A stretch of 64,000 nt of DNA from contig NZ_CP137734.1 of the NCBI RefSeq assembly GCF_033406955.1, positions 6,820,001 through 6,884,000 of the forward strand, read 5' to 3'. Positions 8,156 through 19,490 of this stretch are shown here, piece by piece (position 1 is the first letter of the stretch; each line of letters starts with the position of its first letter). The DNA comes from Streptomyces violaceoruber. Lineage in GTDB: Bacteria; Actinomycetota; Actinomycetes; Streptomycetales; Streptomycetaceae. The notes beneath the pieces were generated by a model. It saw only the letters and a list, made by a program, of their open reading frames with translations, had not been told where the DNA came from and ran no database searches. Made by a program: the position numbers and the translations under genes.

Positions 8156-8398
8156 AGGGCCCCCGCACCACCTGAGTCTCGCGCCCCGAAGCGAGCGTCC
8201 CCTCGTGCCCGCCCGCGCCCCACGCGCACGCGGCCGAGCCACGCCCCGCGCACACGTTTCTCCCCGGTCCCACCGCCGTGGCGCACCGCCACCGCGAGAA
8301 CCGTGCCGCGTTCCGAAGGGCCCCGAGAACCCGAAGAACAACGCCCCGTGCCCGGCGCACACCACCGCGCCGCGCACTCGACAGTGACGGAAACCCAC
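8156..8398 (+). promoter_or_regulatory. Long GC-rich leader of the met operon
   Basis: 243 bases between the leader-peptide stop and metN. It contains a small hairpin (8178-8182 with 8191-8195) and further G/C-rich complementary segments, but I see no sequence resembling a known SAM riboswitch core. If the leader peptide acts by attenuation, the antiterminator/terminator would lie here; I cannot fold it by eye with confidence. Confidence 0.35.
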
Positions 8399-9454
8399 GT
8401 GATCACCACATCGGGCCTCACCAAGGTCTATCGTTCACGCGGCCGTGAGGTCACCGCCCTGGACGGCGTCGACCTGCACGTCCGCGAGGGCGAGGTGTAC
8501 GGCGTCATCGGCCAGTCCGGCGCCGGCAAGTCCTCGCTCATCCGCTGCGTCAACCTCCTGGAGCGCCCCACCGCCGGCACGGTCACCGTCGCGGGCGCGG
8601 ACCTCACCGCGCTGGCCGGCCGCGGCCCCCGCGCGGGCCGGGAACTGCGGCAGGCGCGCAGCCGTATCGGCATGGTCTTCCAGCACTTCAACCTGCTCTC
8701 CTCGCGGACCGTCCAGGACAACGTCGAACTGCCGCTGGAAATCCTCGGCAAGTCCGGGAAGGAACGTTCCCGCAAGGCGCTGGAGCTGCTCGACCTCGTC
8801 GGTCTCGCCGACAAGGCCAGGGCCTACCCCGCCCAGCTCTCCGGCGGCCAGAAGCAGCGCGTCGGCATCGCCCGTGCCCTGGCCGGCGACCCCAAGGTGC
8901 TGCTCTCCGACGAGGCCACCAGCGCCCTCGACCCGGAGACCACCCGCTCCATACTCCAGCTGCTGCGCGACCTGAACCGGCAGCTCGGGCTGACCGTCCT
9001 GCTCATCACCCACGAGATGGACGTCGTCAAGAGCATCTGCGATTCGGCCGCCCTCATGGACCGGGGCCGCGTCGTCGAGTCCGGCACGGTCGGCGAACTG
9101 CTCGCCACCCCGGGCTCCGAGCTGGCCGCCGCGCTCTTCCCGGTGGGCGGCGACACCTCCGGCGACGACCGCACCGTCCTCGACGTGACCTTCCACGGGG
9201 AGGCCGCCACCCAGCCCGTCATCTCCCAGCTCTCGCGCACCTACAACATCGACATATCGATCCTGGGCGCCGCCATCGACACCGTCGGCGGCCTCCAGAT
9301 CGGCCGGATGCGCATCGAACTGCCCGGCCGCTACGAGGACAACGTCGTGCCCGTCGGCTTCCTGCGCGAACAGGGTCTGCAGATCGACGTGGTGAACGAG
9401 ACGCCGGACGCGGCCACCGCGTCCGCTTCGCTGGTGAAGGAAGGTGCCAAGTGA
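8399..9454 (+). CDS. metN: Methionine ABC transporter ATP-binding protein MetN
   Basis: 351-residue ATPase energising uptake of D/L-methionine through MetI. Walker A is GQSGAGKS (38-45), followed by the Q-loop VFQHFNLL, signature LSGGQKQR and Walker B VLLSDEATSALD. The C-terminal ~90 residues (from about TVLDVTFHG) form the NIL/ACT-like domain, which in E. coli MetN binds methionine and inhibits transport when the internal pool is high. GTG 8399 is used; another in-frame GTG lies five codons upstream. The stop overlaps metI by four bases. Confidence 0.95.
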   Translation: MITTSGLTKVYRSRGREVTALDGVDLHVREGEVYGVIGQSGAGKSSLIRCVNLLERPTAGTVTVAGADLTALAGRGPRAGRELRQARSRIGMVFQHFNLLSSRTVQDNVELPLEILGKSGKERSRKALELLDLVGLADKARAYPAQLSGGQKQRVGIARALAGDPKVLLSDEATSALDPETTRSILQLLRDLNRQLGLTVLLITHEMDVVKSICDSAALMDRGRVVESGTVGELLATPGSELAAALFPVGGDTSGDDRTVLDVTFHGEAATQPVISQLSRTYNIDISILGAAIDTVGGLQIGRMRIELPGRYEDNVVPVGFLREQGLQIDVVNETPDAATASASLVKEGAK

Positions 9455-10188
9455 CCTGGTCGCAGATGCAGCCCCTGCTGGAGCAGGCCTCCTGGGAGAC
9501 CTTGATCATGGTCGGCTGGTCCACCCTGATCGCCGTCGTCGTCGGCCTGCCGCTCGGCGTGCTCCTCGTCCTCACCGACCGGGGCGGCCTGCTGCAGAAC
9601 GTCGTGGTCAACAAGGTCATCGGGCAGGTCGTGAACATCGGCCGCTCGATGCCGTTCATCATCCTCATGGTCGCGCTGATGAGCTTCACCCGCTGGGTCA
9701 CCGGCACCACCATCGGCAGCGAGGCCGCCATCGTGCCGCTCGCCATCGGCGGCATCCCGTTCTTCGCGCGACTCGTCGAGACCGCCGTGCGCGAGGTCGA
9801 CGGAGGGCTCGTCGAGGCCGTCCAGTCCATGGGCGGCAACACCTGGACCATCGTCCGCAAGGTGCTGGTCCCCGAGGCGCTCCCGTCGCTGATCGCGAGC
9901 ACCACCACCACCGTCATCGCCCTCATCGGCTACTCCGCCATGGCCGGCACCGTCGGCGGCGGCGGCCTCGGCGACCTCGCCGTCCGCTACGGCTACCAGC
10001 GCTTCGAACCCGACTTCATGTGGATCACCGTCGCGCTCCTCGCCGTCGCGATCTCGCTCATCCAGTTCGCCGGCGACTACGCGGCCCGCACCCTGCACCG
10101 CCGCGGCGGACGCGGCGGAGCCGCCCCCAGGCTCCGGCTGCTCAGGGCCAAGGAGCCCGCCGCGTCCGACGTCGGCAAGGTCGCCTGA
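9451..10188 (+). CDS. metI: Methionine ABC transporter permease MetI
   Basis: 245-residue inner-membrane permease with about five to six TM helices (ETLIMVGWSTLIAVVVGLPL onward). The cytoplasmic coupling motif that docks on MetN is visible as EAVQSMGGNTWTIVRKVLVP (EAA-like loop). Length and order match MetI. GTG 9451 overlaps the metN stop (GTGA), giving translational coupling. The substrate-binding lipoprotein gene follows 66 bp downstream. Confidence 0.94.
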   Translation: MTWSQMQPLLEQASWETLIMVGWSTLIAVVVGLPLGVLLVLTDRGGLLQNVVVNKVIGQVVNIGRSMPFIILMVALMSFTRWVTGTTIGSEAAIVPLAIGGIPFFARLVETAVREVDGGLVEAVQSMGGNTWTIVRKVLVPEALPSLIASTTTTVIALIGYSAMAGTVGGGGLGDLAVRYGYQRFEPDFMWITVALLAVAISLIQFAGDYAARTLHRRGGRGGAAPRLRLLRAKEPAASDVGKVA

Positions 10189-10254
10189 CCGCGCCCCCAC
10201 AGACTCCCCGCCGTACCGGGCGGGGTCGCACCACCTTCAGGAAAGGCACTTTTC

Positions 10255-11082
10255 GTGCGTAACACCGCCAAGTTCACCACCGCCGTCCTCGCCGCCGGAG
10301 CCCTCACCCTCGGGCTGACCGCCTGCGGCTCCGACAAGGACTCCGCCTCCGACACCTCGGGACCGCTGGTCGTCGCCGCGAGCCCCACCCCGCACGCCGA
10401 GATCCTCGACTACGTCAAGGACAACCTGGCGAAGGACGCGGGCCTCGACCTCGAGGTCAAGGAGTTCACCGACTACGTCACGCCGAACACGGCGACGGAG
10501 GACGGCTCCGTGGGGGCCAACTACTTCCAGACCCAGCCCTACCTCGACGAGTTCAACAAGAAGAACGGCACCCACATCGTGTCCGTCGTCGACGTGCACC
10601 TGGAGCCCCTGGGCCTCTACTCCCACAAGGTGAAGAAGGCCGACGACCTGAAGAGCGGTGCGACCGTCGCCGTCCCCAACGACACCGTCAACGAGGGCCG
10701 CGCGCTGCAACTGCTCGCCGCCAACGGGATCATCACCCTCAAGGACGGCGCAGGCACCGCGGCGACCCCCTCGGACATCACCGAGAACCCGAAGAAGCTG
10801 GAGTTCAAGGAGCTGGAGGCGGCCCAGACCCCGCGCTCCCTCGACGACGTGGACGCGGCGGTCGTCAACGGCAACTACGCCATCGAGGCCGACCTGAAGC
10901 CCGCCCAGGACGCCCTCGTCCTGGAGAGCGCCAAGGGCAACCCGAACAGCAACCTCCTCGCCGTCAAGGAGGGCCACGAGGACGACCCGCGCGTCAAGAA
11001 GCTCGCGAAGCTCCTCAACTCGCCCGAGGTGAAGAAGTTCATCGAGGACACGTACGCCGGCGCGGTCCTGCCCTCCTTCTGA
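10255..11082 (+). CDS. metQ: Methionine-binding lipoprotein MetQ
   Basis: 275-residue substrate-binding lipoprotein (NlpA family). The signal peptide ends in the lipobox LTAC (Cys about residue 23), so the protein is lipid-anchored outside the membrane. It then shows the MetQ features VVAASPTPHAEILDYVK, a conserved GANYFQTQPYLDEF segment and NGNYAIEA. It delivers methionine to MetI/MetN. A GTG start follows AGGAAAGG at good distance. The operon ends in a hairpin at 11136-11175. Confidence 0.94.
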   Translation: MRNTAKFTTAVLAAGALTLGLTACGSDKDSASDTSGPLVVAASPTPHAEILDYVKDNLAKDAGLDLEVKEFTDYVTPNTATEDGSVGANYFQTQPYLDEFNKKNGTHIVSVVDVHLEPLGLYSHKVKKADDLKSGATVAVPNDTVNEGRALQLLAANGIITLKDGAGTAATPSDITENPKKLEFKELEAAQTPRSLDDVDAAVVNGNYAIEADLKPAQDALVLESAKGNPNSNLLAVKEGHEDDPRVKKLAKLLNSPEVKKFIEDTYAGAVLPSF

Positions 11083-11135
11083 GCCTCCGGCCGAGGTTCC
11101 CTCCGGCTCGCCCTCCGGGCCTCACCCCGCGCCAC

Positions 11136-11175
11136 CCACCGGGTCCGCTCCGTGCACACGGGGCGGACCCGGTGG
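11136..11175 (+). terminator. Terminator after metQ
   Basis: 13-bp perfect stem (11136-11148 with 11163-11175), 14-nt loop, about 55 bases after the metQ stop. Confidence 0.75.
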
Positions 11176-11252
11176 TGTGGTTGAGTGCTTTCATGCTGCA
11201 TGCTGGGCAGTTCGAGCAGGCCCTGACGGTTACACAGGTTACGGAGCGGCGC

Positions 11253-11891
11253 ATGACGAGCACCTTCCCCAACATCTCCATCAGCACGGAGCGGTTGGTG
11301 CTGCGCCCCCTCGACGAGGACGACGTCCCCGCACTGGCCGCCATGATGAACGACGAGCAGGTCGCCGCCTGGACCCACGTCCCCCAGCCCTTCACCGAGG
11401 ACAACGCCGCCACCTGGATCGGCGACCACGCCCCCGCCGAGCGCACCGCGGGCCGGGGACTCGACCTCGCCGTCACCGAGTTCCTCACCCAGCGACTGGT
11501 CGGCGTCGTCCAGCTGACCAAGACCAACTGGCACGTACGCTCCACCGAACTCTCCTACATAGTCGCCCCCTGGGCCCGGGGTGAGGGGTACGCGTCCGAG
11601 GCGGCGCTCGCCACCGCACAGTGGCTCTTCGGCGACCAGAAGTTCGAACGCGTCGAGCTGCGCACCGCGGCCGACAACACCGCCTCCCAGCAGGTCGCCC
11701 AGAAGATCGGCTGCATCAGCGAGGGTGTGCTGCGCGGCGCCTGCATAGCGCGGGCACGCACCGACGACGGCGTCTGGACGGACGTACGCACCGACTTCAT
11801 CGTGTGGAGCCTGCTGCCGGAGGACCTCGAGGGCGCCACCGGACAGCTGACCGACCCCGACGGTTTCACCACCTTCACCGACTGGAACTGA
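11253..11891 (+). CDS. RimJ/RimL-type GNAT acetyltransferase
   Basis: 212-residue acetyltransferase of the Acetyltransf_3 type, whose members acetylate protein N-termini or small amines. Features are ISTERLVLRPLDEDDVPALA at the N-terminus, LDLAVTEFLTQRLVGVVQL in the core, the CoA-binding segment APWARGEGYASEAALATAQW, and RVELRTAADNTASQQVAQKIGC. The ATG at 11253 has GGAG (11243-11246) six bases upstream; an ATG twenty codons earlier would place the ribosome site inside the gene. It lies between the met operon terminator and the cobL-like gene, with no evident pathway link. Confidence 0.85.
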   Translation: MTSTFPNISISTERLVLRPLDEDDVPALAAMMNDEQVAAWTHVPQPFTEDNAATWIGDHAPAERTAGRGLDLAVTEFLTQRLVGVVQLTKTNWHVRSTELSYIVAPWARGEGYASEAALATAQWLFGDQKFERVELRTAADNTASQQVAQKIGCISEGVLRGACIARARTDDGVWTDVRTDFIVWSLLPEDLEGATGQLTDPDGFTTFTDWN

Positions 11892-12008
11892 TACACGAGG
11901 GGCGACCCGCGCCACCACCCCGGACCAGGCCGCACCGGATACCCCCACGGGGCGCGCCCGCGCCGGTTCCACGACCACGACCTGCGAAAACCCTGGAGAC
12001 TGACGACG

Positions 12009-13235
12009 ATGGCCGACCGGGTCACGGTGATCGGCTGGGACGGTTCGCCGCTGACCGCCGCGGCACGGTCCGCGCTGGGCGCAGCCACCCTGGTGGCCGG
12101 CGCCGCCCACCACCTGGCACTGCCCGAGGTACCGCCCACCGCCGAACGCATCCGCCTCGGCAGCGTCGCCCTCGCCGCCCGCCGCCTCGCCGCGCACCGC
12201 GGCACGACGGTGGTGCTGGCCGACGGCGACCCCGGCTTCTTCGGCGTCGTACGCACCCTGCGAGCCCCCGAGTTCGGCCTGGAGGTGGAGGTCGTCCCCG
12301 CCGTCTCCTCCGTGGCCGCCGCCTTCGCCCGCGCCGGGATGCCCTGGGACGACGCCCAGGTGGTCGTCGCCCACCCCCGCACCCTGCGACGCGCGGTGAA
12401 CGTGTGCCGCGCCCACACCAAGGTCGCGGTCCTCACCTCACCCGGCGCCGGACCGGCCGAACTCGGCCTGCTGATGGAGGGCGTCCACCGCACCTTCGTC
12501 ATCTGCGAGGAACTCGGCACCACCCGCGAACGCGTCACCGTCGTCACCTCCGACAAGGCGGCCGACCACACCTGGCGCGACCCGAACGTCGTCATCGTGG
12601 CCGGCGGCAGCGCCGGCCCGGCCACCGCGGGCGACGGCACCGGCTGGATCACCGGCCGCGACCCCGCCACCGGACCGCGCGGCTGGTCCCTGCCCGCCGC
12701 GGCGTACGGCGGTGCACTGGGCGAGGGAGAGACCGACCTGCTCCGCACCGCCCAACTCGCCCGCCTCGGGCCCCGCCTCGGCGACCTCGTGTGGGACATC
12801 GGCTGCGGCAGCGGCGCCTTCGCGACCGAGGCCGCCCGCGCCGGCGCCGCCGTCATCGCGGTCGACCGGGACCGGGACGCCTGCGCCCGCACCGAGGCCA
12901 CCGCACGGCACTTCGGGGTCCAGCTCCAGACCGTGCACGGCAACGCCCCCCACGCCCTGGAGGACCTCCCCGAACCGGACGTCGTCCGGGTCGGCGGCGG
13001 GGGATCGGCCGTGGTCTCCGCGGTCGCCGACCGCCGCCCGCAGCGCATCGTCGCGCACGCCGCGACCCGCGACGCGGCCGAACTCGTGGGCAGGGACCTG
13101 ACGGAGCACGGGTACCGCGTCGAGTGCGCCCTGCTGCAGTCCGTCGGACTCGACACCCGGGCCTGGACGGAAACGGAGCGGAGCGTTGCGTTCCTGCTCA
13201 GCGGAGAGATCGTGCGGCGCGAAGCACCCCGCTGA
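12009..13235 (+). CDS. cobL: Precorrin-6Y C5,15-methyltransferase (decarboxylating), CbiE-CbiT fusion
   Basis: 408-residue bifunctional corrin-ring enzyme of vitamin B12 synthesis. Residues 1 to about 210 are a CbiE-type tetrapyrrole methylase (VTVIGWDGSPLTAAARSAL, then LADGDPGFFGV), which methylates C5. Residues about 235-400 form a CbiT-type Rossmann methyltransferase (WDIGCGSGAFATEAARAGA as SAM motif), which methylates C15 and decarboxylates. Both halves use S-adenosylmethionine. It lies upstream of the BluB-CobT fusion and the CysG-type gene, so this stretch groups late and early tetrapyrrole steps, although most cob genes are elsewhere. Confidence 0.9.
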   Translation: MADRVTVIGWDGSPLTAAARSALGAATLVAGAAHHLALPEVPPTAERIRLGSVALAARRLAAHRGTTVVLADGDPGFFGVVRTLRAPEFGLEVEVVPAVSSVAAAFARAGMPWDDAQVVVAHPRTLRRAVNVCRAHTKVAVLTSPGAGPAELGLLMEGVHRTFVICEELGTTRERVTVVTSDKAADHTWRDPNVVIVAGGSAGPATAGDGTGWITGRDPATGPRGWSLPAAAYGGALGEGETDLLRTAQLARLGPRLGDLVWDIGCGSGAFATEAARAGAAVIAVDRDRDACARTEATARHFGVQLQTVHGNAPHALEDLPEPDVVRVGGGGSAVVSAVADRRPQRIVAHAATRDAAELVGRDLTEHGYRVECALLQSVGLDTRAWTETERSVAFLLSGEIVRREAPR

Positions 13236-13606
13236 GGACCGACGAGGACCGCGCCCCGTGATCGGTTGTTCATACCGCGCGGGGTAGGCTGGCGGATTGT
13301 TGTACCGCATGCGGACACCCGGCAGTTCGTCAGTCGATGTCCGTAAAAACCCGTTCCTTCGGGGGCGGGTGTGGTACGGCAGAACCGGAGGACGCGCAAC
13401 GTGGCGCAGTCCACAGCGGGCCGTCGCGGATCAAGCTGTCGTGGCGGGGGGACGACCGCGACAATGGCACTCAATGGCTTTGTCGTCTTTTCCCGCGGGT
13501 CGTTCGTGCCGCTGGGCACGCCCGCTCGTTCTTCACTACGGGCGGTCGGTGCGCCGTCCGGGTGAGCTGGTCGTAGAAGCACTAACCGATGGGCGAGGGG
13601 TTACGC
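13236..13606 (+). promoter_or_regulatory. Leader/intergenic region of the BluB-CobT gene (371 bp)
   Basis: Unusually long for this chromosome. It contains a UUCG-loop hairpin (13350-13357 with 13362-13369) and a small ORF described separately (13401-13565). I looked for a cobalamin riboswitch (B12-box-like core), as expected before B12 genes, and found nothing convincing on this strand. Whether it is an untranslated leader or holds its own promoter is open. Confidence 0.4.
13401..13565 (+). CDS. Possible 54-residue small protein
   Basis: A GTG at 13401 is preceded by GGAGGA (13388-13393) seven bases away, one of the best ribosome sites in this part of the window. The product begins VAQSTAGRRGSS and is basic, Gly/Ser/Arg-rich, with a short hydrophobic centre (MALNGFVVF). 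It shows no known motif and no clear membrane span. It ends 41 bases before the BluB-CobT start. It could be a real small protein, a regulatory uORF, or chance. Confidence 0.35.
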   Translation: MAQSTAGRRGSSCRGGGTTATMALNGFVVFSRGSFVPLGTPARSSLRAVGAPSG

Positions 13607-17221
<3,615 letters not shown>

Positions 17222-17410
17222 CGGTCGCACGACGCGGGGCCCGGGACCACGGTGCCGGACCCCGCGGGGACTCCCGTGCCCGCAGCCCCGTCCGCCGGCC
17301 GTCCAGCCACCGGACCAGCGGTCCACCCACCGGACCAACCGAGCCCCCACGGGCCAGCCGCTTTAAAATCCGCACGTCAGCGCCACCGCCGCAGGAGGAG
17401 CCGTCCCCTC

Positions 17411-18643
17411 ATGGCCGAACACCCCGCCTACCCCGTAGGCCTCCGTCTCGCGGGCCGTCGCGTGGTCGTCCTCGGCGGCGGACAGGTCGCCCAGCGCCGC
17501 CTGCCCGCCCTCGTCGCGGCCGGTGCCGACATCCGCCTCGTCTCCCCGGAGGCGACTCCGTCCGTCGAGGCGATGGCGGACGCGGGCGAGATCACCTGGG
17601 AGCAGCGCCCGTACGCGGAGGGGGACCTCGCCGACGCCTGGTACGCCCTGATCGCCACCAGCGACACCGCGGCCAACGACGCCGCCTCCGCCGAGGGCGA
17701 GCGGCACCGCGTGTGGTGCGTCCGCTCCGACGACGCCGACCGGGCCACGGCCTGGACCCCGGCGACCGGACACAGCGAGGGCGTCACCGTCGCCGTACTC
17801 ACCACCGAAGCACGCCACCGCGACCCCCGGCACACGGCCGCCATCCGCGACGCGGTGGTGGAGGGCCTGCGCGACGGCACCCTCGTCGCCCCGCACCGGC
17901 GCACCCGCACACCCGGCGTCGCCCTGGTCGGCGGCGGTCCCGGCGACCCGGACCTGATCACCGTCCGCGGCCGCCGCCTGCTCGCCGAGGCCGACGTCGT
18001 CATCGCCGACCGGCTCGGCCCCCGCGACCTGCTCGCCGAGCTGCCGCCGCACGTCGAGGTCATCGACGCCGCCAAGATCCCGTACGGCCGCTTCATGGCC
18101 CAGGAGGCCATCAACAACGCGCTGATCGAGCACGCCCGGCAGGGCAAGGCGGTCGTACGGCTGAAGGGCGGCGACCCGTTCGTCTTCGGCCGGGGCATGG
18201 AGGAGGCGCAGGCGCTGGCCGAGGCGGGCATCACGTGCACCGTCGTCCCCGGCATCTCCAGCACGATCTCGGTCCCCGGTGCGGCCGGCATCCCGGTCAC
18301 CCACCGGGGCGTCGCCCACGAGTTCACCGTGGTCAGCGGGCACGTCGCCCCCGACGACGAGCGCTCCCTGGTCGACTGGCCGTCCCTCGCGAAGCTGACC
18401 GGCACGCTCGTGATCCTCATGGGCGTCGACAAGATCGGCAAGATCGCCGGGACCCTGATCGCGCACGGCAAGTCCCCCGACACCCCGGTTGCCCTCGTCC
18501 AGGAGGGCACCACGGCCGCCCAGCGCCGGGTGGACGCGACCCTCGCCACCGTCGCCGAGGTGGCCGTCGCCGAAGAGGTCAGGCCGCCCGCCGTCATCGT
18601 CGTCGGCGAGGTCGTCGCCGTCGGCCCGCACGGGACGGCCTGA
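17411..18643 (+). CDS. cysG: Siroheme synthase CysG-type (precorrin-2 dehydrogenase + uroporphyrinogen-III methyltransferase)
   Basis: 410-residue enzyme. Residues 1 to about 150 form a Rossmann NAD-binding unit (GLRLAGRRVVVLGGGQVAQRR) matching the CysG dehydrogenase/ferrochelatase half. Residues about 165-410 are the SAM uroporphyrinogen-III C-methyltransferase (VALVGGGPGDPDLITVRGRR, RLKGGDPFVFGRG, VPGISSTISVPGAAGIPVTHRG). It makes precorrin-2, the branch point of siroheme and cobalamin, and probably sirohydrochlorin. The central dimerisation domain is short relative to E. coli CysG (457 aa), so chelatase activity is uncertain. The upstream gap holds an AT-rich TTTAAAAT (17362-17369), a possible -10 element. 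Confidence 0.9.
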   Translation: MAEHPAYPVGLRLAGRRVVVLGGGQVAQRRLPALVAAGADIRLVSPEATPSVEAMADAGEITWEQRPYAEGDLADAWYALIATSDTAANDAASAEGERHRVWCVRSDDADRATAWTPATGHSEGVTVAVLTTEARHRDPRHTAAIRDAVVEGLRDGTLVAPHRRTRTPGVALVGGGPGDPDLITVRGRRLLAEADVVIADRLGPRDLLAELPPHVEVIDAAKIPYGRFMAQEAINNALIEHARQGKAVVRLKGGDPFVFGRGMEEAQALAEAGITCTVVPGISSTISVPGAAGIPVTHRGVAHEFTVVSGHVAPDDERSLVDWPSLAKLTGTLVILMGVDKIGKIAGTLIAHGKSPDTPVALVQEGTTAAQRRVDATLATVAEVAVAEEVRPPAVIVVGEVVAVGPHGTA

Positions 18644-18644
18644 C

Positions 18645-19463
18645 GTGGCCGGCCTCGTCACGATCGACGACCCCGACGACCCACGTCTGCACGACTACAC
18701 CGGCCTCACCGACGTCGAGCTGCGCCGTCGGCGCGAACCCGCCGAGGGCCTGTTCATCGCCGAGGGCGAGAAGGTCATCCGGCGGGCCGGCGAGGCGGGC
18801 TACGCGATGCGCTCGATGCTGCTGTCCGCCAAGTGGGTCGACGCCATGCGCGACATCATCGACGCGGCGCCCGCCCCGGTCTACGTCGTCGACCCGGCGC
18901 TCGCCGAACGGGTCACCGGCTACCACGTGCACCGCGGCGCGCTGGCCTCGATGCAGCGCAAGCCGCTGGACACGGCCGCCGGCCTGCTGACGACCGCCCG
19001 CCGTGTCGTCGTCATGGAGTCCGTCAACGACCACACCAACATCGGGGCGATCTTCCGCTCCGCCGCCGCGCTCGGCATGGACGCGATCCTGCTCTCCCCG
19101 GACTGCGCGGACCCCCTGTACCGGCGCAGCGTCAAGGTCTCGATGGGCGCGGTCTTCTCCGTGCCGTACGCCCGCCTCGACACCTGGCCGGCCGGTCTGG
19201 CTGCGGTCGGTGAGGCGGGCTTCACGCTCCTCGCCCTCACCCCCGACGAGCGGGCCGAGCCCCTCGACGCGGTCGCCCCGCACCGGATGGACCGGGTGGC
19301 CCTCATGCTGGGCGCCGAGGGCAGCGGGCTGACCCGGCGGGCCCTGGCGGCGTCCGACACGTGGGTGCGCATCCCGATGTCCCACGGCGTCGACTCCCTG
19401 AACGTCGGCGCGGCGGCCGCGGTCGCCTTCTACGCGGTGACGGCGGGACGCCCCCCGGCCTAG
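18645..19463 (+). CDS. SpoU/TrmH-family RNA 2'-O-methyltransferase
   Basis: 272-residue SPOUT-class methyltransferase expected to methylate a ribose 2'-OH in rRNA or tRNA. The three SpoU motifs are readable: NDHTNIGAIFRSA, LMLGAEGSGL, and IPMSHGVDSLNVGAAAAVAF, which form the trefoil-knot SAM site. An N-terminal substrate-binding region (residues 1-110) carries EGLFIAEGEKVIRRA. The GTG at 18645 is one base after the siroheme synthase stop, so the two genes are likely cotranscribed even though unrelated in function. The target nucleotide cannot be predicted. Confidence 0.88.
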   Translation: MAGLVTIDDPDDPRLHDYTGLTDVELRRRREPAEGLFIAEGEKVIRRAGEAGYAMRSMLLSAKWVDAMRDIIDAAPAPVYVVDPALAERVTGYHVHRGALASMQRKPLDTAAGLLTTARRVVVMESVNDHTNIGAIFRSAAALGMDAILLSPDCADPLYRRSVKVSMGAVFSVPYARLDTWPAGLAAVGEAGFTLLALTPDERAEPLDAVAPHRMDRVALMLGAEGSGLTRRALAASDTWVRIPMSHGVDSLNVGAAAAVAFYAVTAGRPPA

Positions 19464-19490
19464 GGGTCTGACCGGCCCGGGCCCCGGTCC

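Noticed and set aside
8156..8398. SAM riboswitch upstream of metN
   Set aside because: I looked for the conserved core of SAM-I/SAM-IV type aptamers and did not find it; a covariance search would decide.
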